From a virus, in IMG/VR virus record IMGVR_UViG_3300027867_000006, positions 1-63,521 of that record: DNA of 63,521 bases. One strand, given 5' to 3'. Each line of letters begins with the position of its first letter. Position 1 is the first letter of the stretch. The notes under the pieces were generated by a model. The model saw only the letters and a program-made list of their open reading frames with translations, was not told the origin of the DNA and did no database searches. Shown here piece after piece: positions 57,383 to 63,521 of this stretch. The translations under genes and the position numbers were made by a program.

Positions 57383-59110
57383 CTAAGGGAATGCAGCTTC
57401 AATGGCTTTCCGACCGAATTCGGCTTCCATCACCATCATCACCAACGACTCTTTGTCAGCGCCTTTGACATCGACAATCTTGTGATGCTGCTTGACGATT
57501 CCTTCCAAGGTCTGCCGATCTTTGGACTTCAACTGAGCGTACCTCGCTTTGACTTTGTCGGGATCGTTGTATGCGTCCTTGGCGCGCTTGAGATATATCG
57601 ATCCTTTGTCCCCACCCCATTCGCCGACATGCTTGCCGTCTGCGCCGATCGCTGACGCGATGTCTTTGTCACCCTCGAACCGCGTTGCACCCGCAGCTTT
57701 CGCAGCAGCGCGCCACGCGCCGTAGGTCTGGTACTCGCGTTCACCAAGATGATTGAGCGCGTCTTTCGTTCCTTTGACCGCGGCTTCCCACGCGGCTTGC
57801 TGCTCGGGCGTGCGCCATTGCAGATGCTTCGCGTAGTGCTGCATGTCCGCGTCGGTCGGGACGGGCTTCATCTTCGCGGCCGTGGTGCGGATGTAGTTCG
57901 GCACGGACATGTCGTGCGTGCGGTGATCCTCGGGTGTGGTCATGCGATCGAACTTGGCCAACTCCGCGATGAGTTCCTTCTCACGGCGCTCGAGCTGACC
58001 GACGGACGGATCGTAGCCTTTGCTTTTCTTCGCTTGCGCTAACGCGGCGCGCACGCTCTTGAGCTTGCTCTCGACGACCTGGTAGCGCGAGACGCCAAGA
58101 CCGGGCTCCGCGCTGTCCTTGACGCCCAAGAACGATTTGAGCGACGCGGTGCCTTCGCCACGCTTGGTCGACTGGCCCGTCTTCGATCCTTTCGGAACGA
58201 AGCTCCAGTTGCCGCCGTACAGGTGCACGTCCCCGCGTGAGGAAGAGAACTTCGCGCTGGACTCGTGTCCGCCTGTCGCACCCGCGGCTTTCCAGCCGGC
58301 CGCAGCGATCGCTTTTTTGTTCTCGGCGTGAGAGGACTTCATTCCCTCCTGGCGCTGCTTCTCCTCGCGATTGACCGTCGCGTCGGACTTCTTCGGGCCT
58401 GCGCTCTTGCCACCGCCTCCAGACCCGAACTCGCCGTTCGCTGCGCGAGGGTGCTTGTTCTCCTCGAAGCGACCGGCGTCCTTCTGCCCGAGTGCTGCGC
58501 GCATGCGCTTCGTCACGGCAAGAGCTTCCTCCTTCGACTTGAACAATCGGCCTTCGCTCGCGGCTTTCTTGTGCCACTCGTTCGGGAGATAAGTGTTCGA
58601 CGTGAACCCCGTCGAGTTGTTCGGATTCGGGATGTAGTAGCGCTCGCCTTCCTTCCAGATGGCGTCTCTTGATCCAAACGCCTCGCGCTGAGCTCCAGGA
58701 TGTGCCGCTTCGATCGCTCGAGCGCGTTCCTTGATCGAGGCCATCGCCTCTTTTGAGGGGTAGTTGTTCGAGTTGCCGGCGATACGAAAAGCCGTCTTGA
58801 GTTCCGAAACGGCTTGAGCTCGCGTCATCGTCTTCGGGTCCTTGCCCCACGAGTCCATCGCGACGGTGGCGCCGAACTTGAAGCGCAGCTGGCGCATCTT
58901 CTCGAGGAGGCCCGTGAGACGCAGCTTGCCGGTGGCTGACTTGCGTGCTTCCTCCGCCTGGCGCTTGAGCTCGGCGTACTGCTTGCGCGCCTCGGCCTCG
59001 TTCGCCGGTGTCGCTGCATCGTCTTTTCGATCTCTTTGTATGGCGTCGCGTAGCGCAAGGGTCTTTCCGGCTTGGCGAGCGTGATGGATGTGGACGTGGA
59101 CAGCGCTCAT
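57383..59110 (-). CDS. Large charged structural-region protein (575 aa)
   Basis: Starts MSAVHVHIHHARQAGKTLAL at 59110 (ATGA overlap); the longer reading is a shadow. A charged coiled N-terminus (KQYAELKRQAEEARKSATGK), a Gly hinge with the phage motif RFEENKHPRAANGEFGSGGG (about 243-262), two Ala/Lys-rich helical regions (SLKSFLGVKDSAEPGLGVSR) and a C-terminal domain. The HPR...GEFG motif occurs in phage head-associated proteins. Function unknown. Confidence 0.72.
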   Translation of the reverse strand: MSAVHVHIHHARQAGKTLALRDAIQRDRKDDAATPANEAEARKQYAELKRQAEEARKSATGKLRLTGLLEKMRQLRFKFGATVAMDSWGKDPKTMTRAQAVSELKTAFRIAGNSNNYPSKEAMASIKERARAIEAAHPGAQREAFGSRDAIWKEGERYYIPNPNNSTGFTSNTYLPNEWHKKAASEGRLFKSKEEALAVTKRMRAALGQKDAGRFEENKHPRAANGEFGSGGGGKSAGPKKSDATVNREEKQRQEGMKSSHAENKKAIAAAGWKAAGATGGHESSAKFSSSRGDVHLYGGNWSFVPKGSKTGQSTKRGEGTASLKSFLGVKDSAEPGLGVSRYQVVESKLKSVRAALAQAKKSKGYDPSVGQLERREKELIAELAKFDRMTTPEDHRTHDMSVPNYIRTTAAKMKPVPTDADMQHYAKHLQWRTPEQQAAWEAAVKGTKDALNHLGEREYQTYGAWRAAAKAAGATRFEGDKDIASAIGADGKHVGEWGGDKGSIYLKRAKDAYNDPDKVKARYAQLKSKDRQTLEGIVKQHHKIVDVKGADKESLVMMVMEAEFGRKAIEAAFP

Positions 59111-59478
59111 GGCAGGGTGACTCCTATCTTTGTGAAGAGTTTCTCGAGTGTGGCCAGCTCTTTGTCGTCGAGCTTGCCGAGACCAGATTTGACCGCTTCG
59201 ATCTGCACAGGGTTGCCCGGGTCTCCGCCGATCTTCGTCGGGAGCAGTCGCCCGAGCAAGCCACTGAAGGATCGTTTGTCTTTTCGGGCGAGAGCAGCGA
59301 ACCATTCCTCGCCGCCTTGCTTGTGCAGCGCGTTGAGGATCATCTGCTTGAGATCCGACGAGAATTTGTTGGGCACGCCCTTGTCGCGGCCGATCTTCCG
59401 GCGCGGGTCGAAGCCCTTCTTGAAGGCGGTGCGCGGAGCTTTACGTGTCGTAGTCTTGCGGCGGTACTTTCTCGTCAT
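59107..59478 (-). CDS. Candidate small terminase subunit (123 aa)
   Basis: Starts MTRKYRRKTTTRKAPRTAFK (basic), then FDPRRKIGRDKGVPNKFSSD, LKQMILNALHKQGGEEWFAA and SGLLGRLLPTKI, a pattern of small basic phage proteins near TerL. Position ahead of TerL and the charged text suggest the DNA-recognition subunit. Not a confident family match. Confidence 0.5.
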   Translation of the reverse strand: MTRKYRRKTTTRKAPRTAFKKGFDPRRKIGRDKGVPNKFSSDLKQMILNALHKQGGEEWFAALARKDKRSFSGLLGRLLPTKIGGDPGNPVQIEAVKSGLGKLDDKELATLEKLFTKIGVTLP

Positions 59479-59578
59479 CCCATCCCCGTTGAGACTCCAG
59501 CACACAGTCACAAGGTTGCTGACTCACCAGTGCACGCCACACGGCTTTGCACCGTCTAGATTGAGACTTGAGACTACG

Positions 59579-59584
59579 ATTGTA
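59579..59584 (-). promoter_or_regulatory. Weak candidate -10 box ahead of the packaging genes
   Basis: TACAAT on the minus strand in the 180-bp gap between the PD-(D/E)XK gene and the gene at 59107. The same box occurs on the plus strand at 4192. No convincing -35. The rest of the gap shows no gene. Confidence 0.25.
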
Positions 59585-59660
59585 CTGCAGGAAGACTAAC
59601 TAGGACAGCGTATGGAAACGCATCCTATCATGCGCGTTCGCGTTTGTCGAATCGGCACAC

Positions 59661-60044
59661 TTACCGAGATTTTGCCTCGAGTACCTGCATGAGAAACTTC
59701 AGCACGCCTTGGAGGGAGTTCCCCGTCGGACGAGACGACGCTCTTACCGCGTTCATATAGATCGAGTAGCCCGTCAACCACACATTCCCGTTCGGTAGTT
59801 CACACAGCACACGAGCCCCCCCTCCACGTTGGGTGCAGTCAGTGTGCCACACGATCTGCTCCGCAGATAGCGGGTCCGGCCAGACTTTCAGCTCGACCCA
59901 CATGTTTTTTCCGGCCCATCCGAGCGAAGTGTCGGGGGTCCCGGGGTCGCATCCTCCAAGAGAAGCTTCGACGCGACAGGCGTGCCCGCGCCATTCCAAC
60001 CGCACGCGCTTCCAGAATCGCTTCTCGGGCCCAGTGCGTCTCAT
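59661..60044 (-). CDS. PD-(D/E)XK nuclease, VRR-NUC/resolvase-like (127 aa)
   Basis: GTPDTSLGWAGKNMWVELKV (35-54): catalytic Asp38 and Glu51-x-Lys53, followed by a Gln (AEQIVW, Gln63). This is the minimal VRR-NUC/Holliday resolvase-like fold. In a late operon it may resolve branched replication intermediates before packaging. ATGA overlap with the previous gene. Confidence 0.8.
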   Translation of the reverse strand: MRRTGPEKRFWKRVRLEWRGHACRVEASLGGCDPGTPDTSLGWAGKNMWVELKVWPDPLSAEQIVWHTDCTQRGGGARVLCELPNGNVWLTGYSIYMNAVRASSRPTGNSLQGVLKFLMQVLEAKSR

Positions 60045-60289
60045 GGCTTCATCCTCAATGACACGGACAGATCCGACAGCACCTCACTGAGCTCGGACAT
60101 ATCCGTGCTCATACCCATCAGCATCTTAGGCACTTCGTCCCACACGCCGATCAGTATCTCGAGTGTTCCGCGTGACACCTCCATGAGATACTGGGGCTTG
60201 GCTCCCTTTAATCGATCGAGCTCTTCGCGAATCTTGTCGAGCTCCTCGAACACCTGCATCGGTACCATGTGCTTCTTCTTCGCCGGCAT
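60041..60289 (-). CDS. Small helical protein (82 aa)
   Basis: SD TAGGAG precedes the ATG. MQVFEELDKIREELDRLKGA is a clear coiled-coil start and the rest (TLEILIGVWDEVPKMLMGMS) is amphipathic. It sits between the winged-helix gene and the nuclease. Function unknown. Confidence 0.62.
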   Translation of the reverse strand: MPAKKKHMVPMQVFEELDKIREELDRLKGAKPQYLMEVSRGTLEILIGVWDEVPKMLMGMSTDMSELSEVLSDLSVSLRMKP

Positions 60290-60298
60290 CTCAATCTC

Positions 60299-60622
60299 CT
60301 AACGTATGTCCGTTACTCGCCACCTTAGCCGATACCCGCCTTTGCGACCGCGTCCGCTGTCGACTCGCTCGTCTCCTTCGGGTTCCCGGAGGTCGTGACA
60401 CGAGTCGAGTTTCCGGCTCAACCGCTCGATCGCTTTGCGTATCCCTCGGTCTGATACCACGTGCATGTGCTTCTTCAGCATGTAGATCTGCAACTCGCTC
60501 GACGTCACCACTCGATCCCTAGCGCCGAGGGCGATCAGCGCATCATAGTACTGCCACTGGAGCGCTTTTACGTGTGCTGTCTTTTTCACGTTTTTATCTC
60601 CATTCATTATTGGTAGGACCAT
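60299..60622 (-). CDS. Winged-helix DNA-binding protein, first gene of late operon
   Basis: 107 residues from ATG 60622 (GGAGAGG four bases upstream). VKALQWQYYDALIALGARDR, then VTSSELQIYMLKKHMHVVSD, RGIRKAIERLSRKL and a basic wing (GRGRKGGYRLRWRV) read as a winged helix-turn-helix. It is fed by a -10 box at 60644 and sits beside repeated ATGGTAG boxes, so it likely regulates itself and late genes. Confidence 0.72.
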   Translation of the reverse strand: MVLPIMNGDKNVKKTAHVKALQWQYYDALIALGARDRVVTSSELQIYMLKKHMHVVSDRGIRKAIERLSRKLDSCHDLREPEGDERVDSGRGRKGGYRLRWRVTDIR

Positions 60623-60643
60623 ATAACCTCTCCGAAGCAAACA

Positions 60644-60649
60644 ATTATA
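60644..60649 (-). promoter_or_regulatory. Consensus -10 box for the late operon
   Basis: TATAAT on the minus strand, 22-27 bases before ATG 60622. One ATGGTAG box overlaps it. No -35, so repressible or activator-dependent control is likely. Confidence 0.5.
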
Positions 60650-60728
60650 TGGTAGGTAATTGTTTGGTTTTAGGCTGTATATGATACTACCATTAACGCC
60701 GCACGGGGTAAATCGGCTTTTCCAACGA

Positions 60729-60826
60729 GCTTATGGTAGTGTTTCGGTCGTTTTGCGAGCCCCCAAATCCACAATTGCAATTGTTCGCGCTGAGCGCTGC
60801 AAATCGACCCAAACACTACCATAAGC
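60729..60826. repeat. Large nested dyad (28-bp arms around a 14-bp palindrome)
   Basis: The left arm (60729-60756) and the right arm (60799-60826) are inverted copies with 26 of 28 matches; the outer 16 (GCTTATGGTAGTGTTT) are exact. The palindrome ACAATTGCAATTGT (60771-60784) sits at the same centre (60777.5). Such concentric symmetry suggests a multi-subunit binding site or a replication origin. Confidence 0.85.
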
Positions 60827-60827
60827 A

Positions 60828-61271
60828 CTATTTCACCCCTGAACTACCATTAACCGAAAGTACCCTGCCCAGCAGACAGATCCGCCGCCATTCCACTCCG
60901 GTCCCCGTCTGCGCGTTGAACGTCGCCACACCCGGACATTCCTCCCGGGTCAGAGGTGCCCACCCCTCCGAGAACGTCATCCACCCCTCAGGCGACAGCT
61001 CCGACCACGAGTGCGGGCCTCCACGCCGAACGACTCCGCGGCACCGCGTATGGATGCAGCGCTCCATCCACGCGGGCACGCGCCCCCCGGGGATCGGCTC
61101 CGGCTCGTTGCCCCACGTCTCGACCTGCGCGGACCGAACGTCGTCTCCGACGCGCACGCTGACGCGCAGCCGATAGCCTCCATCGTGCGAGGCGTTGATG
61201 AACTCCGTCCCTCGCGGATACGCGACGGCCCAATGACTGACGGCCAGCACTGCGATCAGTATGGCGTTCAT
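60828..61271 (-). CDS. Exported hypothetical protein, end of early leftward operon (147 aa)
   Basis: Starts MNAILIAVLAVSHWAVAYPR, a likely Sec signal. The mature part is beta-rich (DGGYRLRVSVRVGDDVRSAQ) with four Cys in two pairs (MERCIHTRCRG, REECPGV, RRICLLG). ATGA overlap upstream. Export to the periplasm is predicted; role unknown. Confidence 0.65.
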   Translation of the reverse strand: MNAILIAVLAVSHWAVAYPRGTEFINASHDGGYRLRVSVRVGDDVRSAQVETWGNEPEPIPGGRVPAWMERCIHTRCRGVVRRGGPHSWSELSPEGWMTFSEGWAPLTREECPGVATFNAQTGTGVEWRRICLLGRVLSVNGSSGVK

Positions 61272-61606
61272 GATCCTCGTCCTCCAACGGTGGGTGATCC
61301 CTTGCGTAACTCGAACGCGAGCGCTGCCGCAGCGTCGCCGCCCCAGGCGCAGCGCACGATGTCCTCGATATACAGCCGGTAGCGCACGCTCTTCAGGGTG
61401 ACGAGGTACACGCGGTTGTACTTGCGCTCTCGCGACCTCTCCGCCCCGGATGCTTGCGGCGTCAGCAGCTTCGGCCGATACGTCTTAAAGCACCACCCGC
61501 CGCGAGACCCGCCAGTCGTCGTCCTCCCTAACGACATGACCCGACCGTCGCGTGCGACGGCGTACAGCCCCGCGAACCCGCACACGGCCTTCCACTCGCC
61601 GCTCAC
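61268..61606 (-). CDS. NUMOD4-like protein without clear HNH core (112 aa)
   Basis: GTG start in a GTGA overlap. WKAVCGFAGLYAVARDGRVM (about 5-24) and the end (RYLRYIEDIVRCAW-like text, about 75-90) resemble the NUMOD4 DNA-binding part of phage HNH endonucleases, but the His-Asn-His catalytic segment is not visible. It may be a decayed homing protein. Confidence 0.6.
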   Translation of the reverse strand: MSGEWKAVCGFAGLYAVARDGRVMSLGRTTTGGSRGGWCFKTYRPKLLTPQASGAERSRERKYNRVYLVTLKSVRYRLYIEDIVRCAWGGDAAAALAFELRKGSPTVGGRGS

Positions 61607-61767
61607 GTCTTCCTCAGAAGGCGAGCTATCGTGCTCTTCTCGCGCACGGGCGTCGCACGCGCCAGCGCGAAACGGCGCCGCACCTCGCGATCTTGCGCCG
61701 CGATCCGACGCGCCTCGGCTCCAGCTACGCGCTGCGCGTATGTCCCTCTGCGCTTCGCTTCACCCAC
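61603..61767 (-). CDS. Small basic protein (54 aa)
   Basis: Reads from GTG 61767 (GAGAG five bases upstream): GEAKRRGTYAQRVAGAEARR onward to LLRKT. Arg/Ala-rich helix throughout; likely nucleic-acid binding. Same frame as the gene before, nine bases after its stop. Overlaps the next GTG by four bases. Confidence 0.5.
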   Translation of the reverse strand: MGEAKRRGTYAQRVAGAEARRIAAQDREVRRRFALARATPVREKSTIARLLRKT

Positions 61768-61776
61768 GGGACTCTC

Positions 61777-62004
61777 TCATGACTTCAGCACCAGGTACTG
61801 CAGCCAGTAGTGGACGAAGTCCGAGATGAGCGCGATCTCATCATCCGTCATCGTCGGGTCGAGCTTGAACTGCCCCGCGTTCCTCGAGTACGGAGGCCGG
61901 CCGCGCAGATCGAGAATGCGCTGCGCTCGTTCGATCACCTGCGCGGTAGTCATGTGTGGCAACCGGTTCGGCTCTCGGTCAGGTGTGTTCATCCCTTCGC
62001 TCAT
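61777..62004 (-). CDS. Hypothetical protein (75 aa)
   Basis: Starts MSEGMNTPDREPNRLPHMTT in an ATGA overlap; AQVIERAQRILDLRGRPPYS then a C-terminal helix (DDEIALISDFVHYWLQYLVL). A short helical protein in the early operon. No family recognised. Confidence 0.62.
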   Translation of the reverse strand: MSEGMNTPDREPNRLPHMTTAQVIERAQRILDLRGRPPYSRNAGQFKLDPTMTDDEIALISDFVHYWLQYLVLKS

Positions 62005-62291
62005 ATCTTCTCCTTTGGGTTAGCAACTTTGAGTAGCCATTCGCCGTGGCACAGTCGAGGTGCACAGCAGCATACGAGATCGCGTCCGTGTAGCACCGTG
62101 CGCACCCGCGTCAGAAAGCGTTCGTCCTTGCTCTTCTCGTCGATGTACAGCACGACCGCCATCTCTCGCGAAACGCCCGGGCGAATGCGGTGGCCATTGC
62201 CCCATGGCGTGCCGCGCATGATGTTCACCGCCCCCTCGGGTGCGTCGCCGTGGCGCACGTTATACAGCCGTGGCTTCTTGCGGACGGTCAT
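62001..62291 (-). CDS. DUF4326 protein (96 aa)
   Basis: LYNVRHGDAPEGAVNIMRGT, then PWGNGHRIRPGVSRE and LVCCCAPRLCHGEWLLKVA match DUF4326, a family common in phages whose Cys/His end (CCAPxxCHG) is thought to bind metal. ATGA overlaps on both sides. Biochemical role unknown. Confidence 0.85.
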   Translation of the reverse strand: MTVRKKPRLYNVRHGDAPEGAVNIMRGTPWGNGHRIRPGVSREMAVVLYIDEKSKDERFLTRVRTVLHGRDLVCCCAPRLCHGEWLLKVANPKEKI

Positions 62292-62818
62292 GCCACGGTC
62301 TTCCAGGCCTTGCCGTTCCGGATGGCGCAGACCATGCTCTGAGATACTCCGTGCGCCCGCCCGATCGACGCTTGCGATCCCGTCGCTGCGCGAATCGCCC
62401 GCACCTTATCCGCTGTCAGCTTAACACCAGGCTTGCAAGCTCCCGCGGCGACGTTGATATTTCGGAAATAGTCCATCGGCCCCATGAACAGATTTTCTAG
62501 CCGGCAGTCTCGAGCGTCTTCGTTGCGCTGAGAGATCGCGCACCCGACTGGGATTTTCCCTTTGAATGCTGTCCACACGGCGCGAGCCACGCCGATAGAT
62601 ACTACGTCTCGACTCTCAGCAGAGACGTTCACTCGCGCCGCCAGCCAATCATGGTGGAACCACAATTTGATGAACGTTGGCTTCACCCAGCGCTTCCGTG
62701 TGCCGCCACGCCAGTGGCGCATCTCGACATAACGGCCGATCGACCGGATGCGTCCCTGGTCACTCACCTCGAACCGATGCTCATGCCCATCAATCGGGAC
62801 CCAGCGTTCCTCGCTCAT
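62288..62818 (-). CDS. HNH/NUMOD4 homing-endonuclease-like protein (176 aa)
   Basis: RWVPIDGHEHRFEVSDQGRI (about 5-24) is NUMOD4. AVWTAFKGKIPVGCAISQRN then EDARDCRLENLFMGP (about 87-121) is an HNH-like segment ending in LENL, but the first catalytic His of the HNH core appears replaced. The C-terminus (KLTADKVRAIRAATGSQASI) is a helix-turn-helix. It sits in ATGA-coupled order, so it is translated with host-interaction genes. Confidence 0.75.
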   Translation of the reverse strand: MSEERWVPIDGHEHRFEVSDQGRIRSIGRYVEMRHWRGGTRKRWVKPTFIKLWFHHDWLAARVNVSAESRDVVSIGVARAVWTAFKGKIPVGCAISQRNEDARDCRLENLFMGPMDYFRNINVAAGACKPGVKLTADKVRAIRAATGSQASIGRAHGVSQSMVCAIRNGKAWKTVA

Positions 62819-63159
62819 GCGTCCTCCTCGGCGAGTCGTCCCCAAAAGTATGTCAGTTCAGCATCTACATCGCCAAGAATATCATCTGTCATGTCAATCT
62901 TGATGTCGTCCCCGCGCAACTTGATGAAACGGAGGCTGATCCATACATCATACGGGATAAATTGCCAGCACCTCTTACAAACAAAGTGTTGAGCGAAGCG
63001 GTAAGCCACGGTAGAAGAAGGATCGTCTCTAAGACGAAGCCATGTCTTACAAGCGCAGGTATGGGTAGCGGTGACAGTGTAGGTCTTGCCCTCCCTTATG
63101 AAGCCGATAGTGCCTTTTGCGTCGATGCAAAGCACTGTGTCGCCGGGCTTGAAGTTCAT
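62815..63159 (-). CDS. SH3/KOW-like protein with Cys residues (114 aa)
   Basis: Starts MNFKPGDTVLCIDAKGTIGF at 63159 in an ATGA overlap. A GDTVxCID-type start and GKTYTVTATHTCACKTW suggest a small KOW/SH3 barrel with a metal site (CAC, CKRC). Function unknown. Confidence 0.68.
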   Translation of the reverse strand: MNFKPGDTVLCIDAKGTIGFIREGKTYTVTATHTCACKTWLRLRDDPSSTVAYRFAQHFVCKRCWQFIPYDVWISLRFIKLRGDDIKIDMTDDILGDVDAELTYFWGRLAEEDA

Positions 63160-63446
63160 CTGACCTCCGCTTCTTCCTCCGTGATCGTCTCGGCTTGTGG
63201 ATCGACCCCCGGCAGCTTGATCAGCCGGTACGTTGGGACGCCGACGATGATCTTCCCGCTGTTCTCGGTCTCGCCCGTCAGCGCGACGCGCTCTTTCATC
63301 ACTCGAAGACACGACCCGCATTGGCCGAAGTCCTCGATGATCCCCGTGACGTCGAACACCGTGCCCATGCGGTGCGTCGAGCCGCAGCAGTTGCGGGGGT
63401 ACGCGACCAGCACTCGATCCCCCGCCTTTATGTCGTCGCCTCTCAA
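63156..63446 (-). CDS. Small protein across the genome junction, Cys-rich (96 aa)
   Basis: TTG start at 63446 (TTGA overlap with the gene at 69-317 through the circular junction, AAGGA upstream). KAGDRVLVAYPRNCCGSTHR then CGSCLRVM resemble small KOW-like proteins with a CC/CxxC metal site. In the left terminal copy the missing G would break this frame. Confidence 0.65.
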   Translation of the reverse strand: MRGDDIKAGDRVLVAYPRNCCGSTHRMGTVFDVTGIIEDFGQCGSCLRVMKERVALTGETENSGKIIVGVPTYRLIKLPGVDPQAETITEEEAEVR

Positions 63447-63521
63447 GTGCCGGGTTCCTTCGATTCGGGGGTTGAGATCCGCTGCCAGACGACTACGCCA
63501 TCTTCACGCAGCCCGACTTGT
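63374..63521. repeat. Terminal copy of the genome-end repeat (right copy)
   Basis: These 148 bases duplicate 1-147 with one extra G. This copy keeps the gene at 63156-63446 in frame and so is probably the correct version. Confidence 0.93.

Larger units (their letters stand above)
60605..60854. promoter_or_regulatory. Late-operon control region with six ATGGTAG-type boxes
   Basis: Six 8-base boxes of the type ATGGTAGK occur: 60610-60617 (TTGGTAGG), 60649-60656, 60686-60693 (reverse), 60733-60740, 60815-60822 (reverse) and 60843-60850 (reverse). 60641-60827 has no gene. The repeated boxes with both orientations suggest an operator or iteron set for a phage DNA-binding protein, most simply the winged-helix protein encoded beside it. 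Confidence 0.7.

Noticed and set aside
1-63521. CRISPR array, tRNA genes, integrase or lysogeny module
   Set aside because: No regular spaced repeats, cloverleaf or tyrosine/serine recombinase motifs were seen on either strand.

Overview
The window is essentially one complete genome of a contractile-tailed dsDNA bacteriophage (a myovirus, Caudoviricetes). The first 147 bases recur at the very end (63374-63521, with one extra G), so the molecule closes to a circle of about 63.37 kb, either as a circularly permuted genome or as an assembly overlap. The sequence is GC-rich, strong GGAG-type ribosome sites are common, and the virion module is of the DUF1073 portal / DUF2213 protease / DUF2184 capsid / DUF3383 sheath type. 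This fits a phage of a Gram-negative, probably proteobacterial, host. I see no integrase, no recognisable lysogeny repressor and no tRNA gene. The sequence does not identify the host species.

Layout. Two blocks diverge from a short control region at 4080-4237. The rightward (+) block, 4238-24239, holds nucleotide metabolism (deoxyribosyltransferase-like protein, ThyX, dNMP kinase, MazG-like protein, a ThyA-fold hydroxymethylase candidate, dCMP deaminase). It also holds a DNA methyltransferase and replication/recombination genes (a uracil-DNA glycosylase fused to a family A DNA polymerase, a Cas4/RecB-like nuclease, a Sak4-like ATPase, a DUF669/SSB-like protein, an SNF2-type helicase), a GIY-YIG homing endonuclease, and a run of small unknown genes around a broken AAA+ gene. 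The leftward (-) block starts at 4079, runs through the circle junction and continues down to 24236. Its first part (4079 to 1, then 63521 to 60828) is a tightly coupled operon: a primase-helicase followed by many small genes, nearly all joined by 4-base stop/start overlaps.

A 190-bp non-coding region at 60640-60827 carries a large nested dyad and several copies of ATGGTAG-like boxes. It separates that operon from the late operon, which opens with a winged-helix protein and a PD-(D/E)XK nuclease. The late operon continues with packaging (TerL at 55203-56591), secreted-looking and fibre-like proteins, an O-antigen-ligase-like membrane protein, portal, MuF, prohead protease, capsid (41473-42654), connectors, sheath, tube, tail chaperones with a probable -1 frameshift, tape measure, baseplate (hub, spike, gp25, J, DUF2612), tail fibre, and a lysis region with small membrane proteins, a DUF5675 protein, a papain-like protein, a lipoprotein and a class 3 lipase.

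How it works together. The + block prepares nucleotides and DNA synthesis. The ThyA-fold protein carries Asp where thymidylate synthase has the uracil-reading Asn, which suggests dCMP hydroxymethylation and perhaps a modified base. The early - operon supplies replication initiation and host-interaction peptides, and the late - operon builds the particle and lyses the cell. The two blocks meet tail to tail at 24236-24239 with no spacer.
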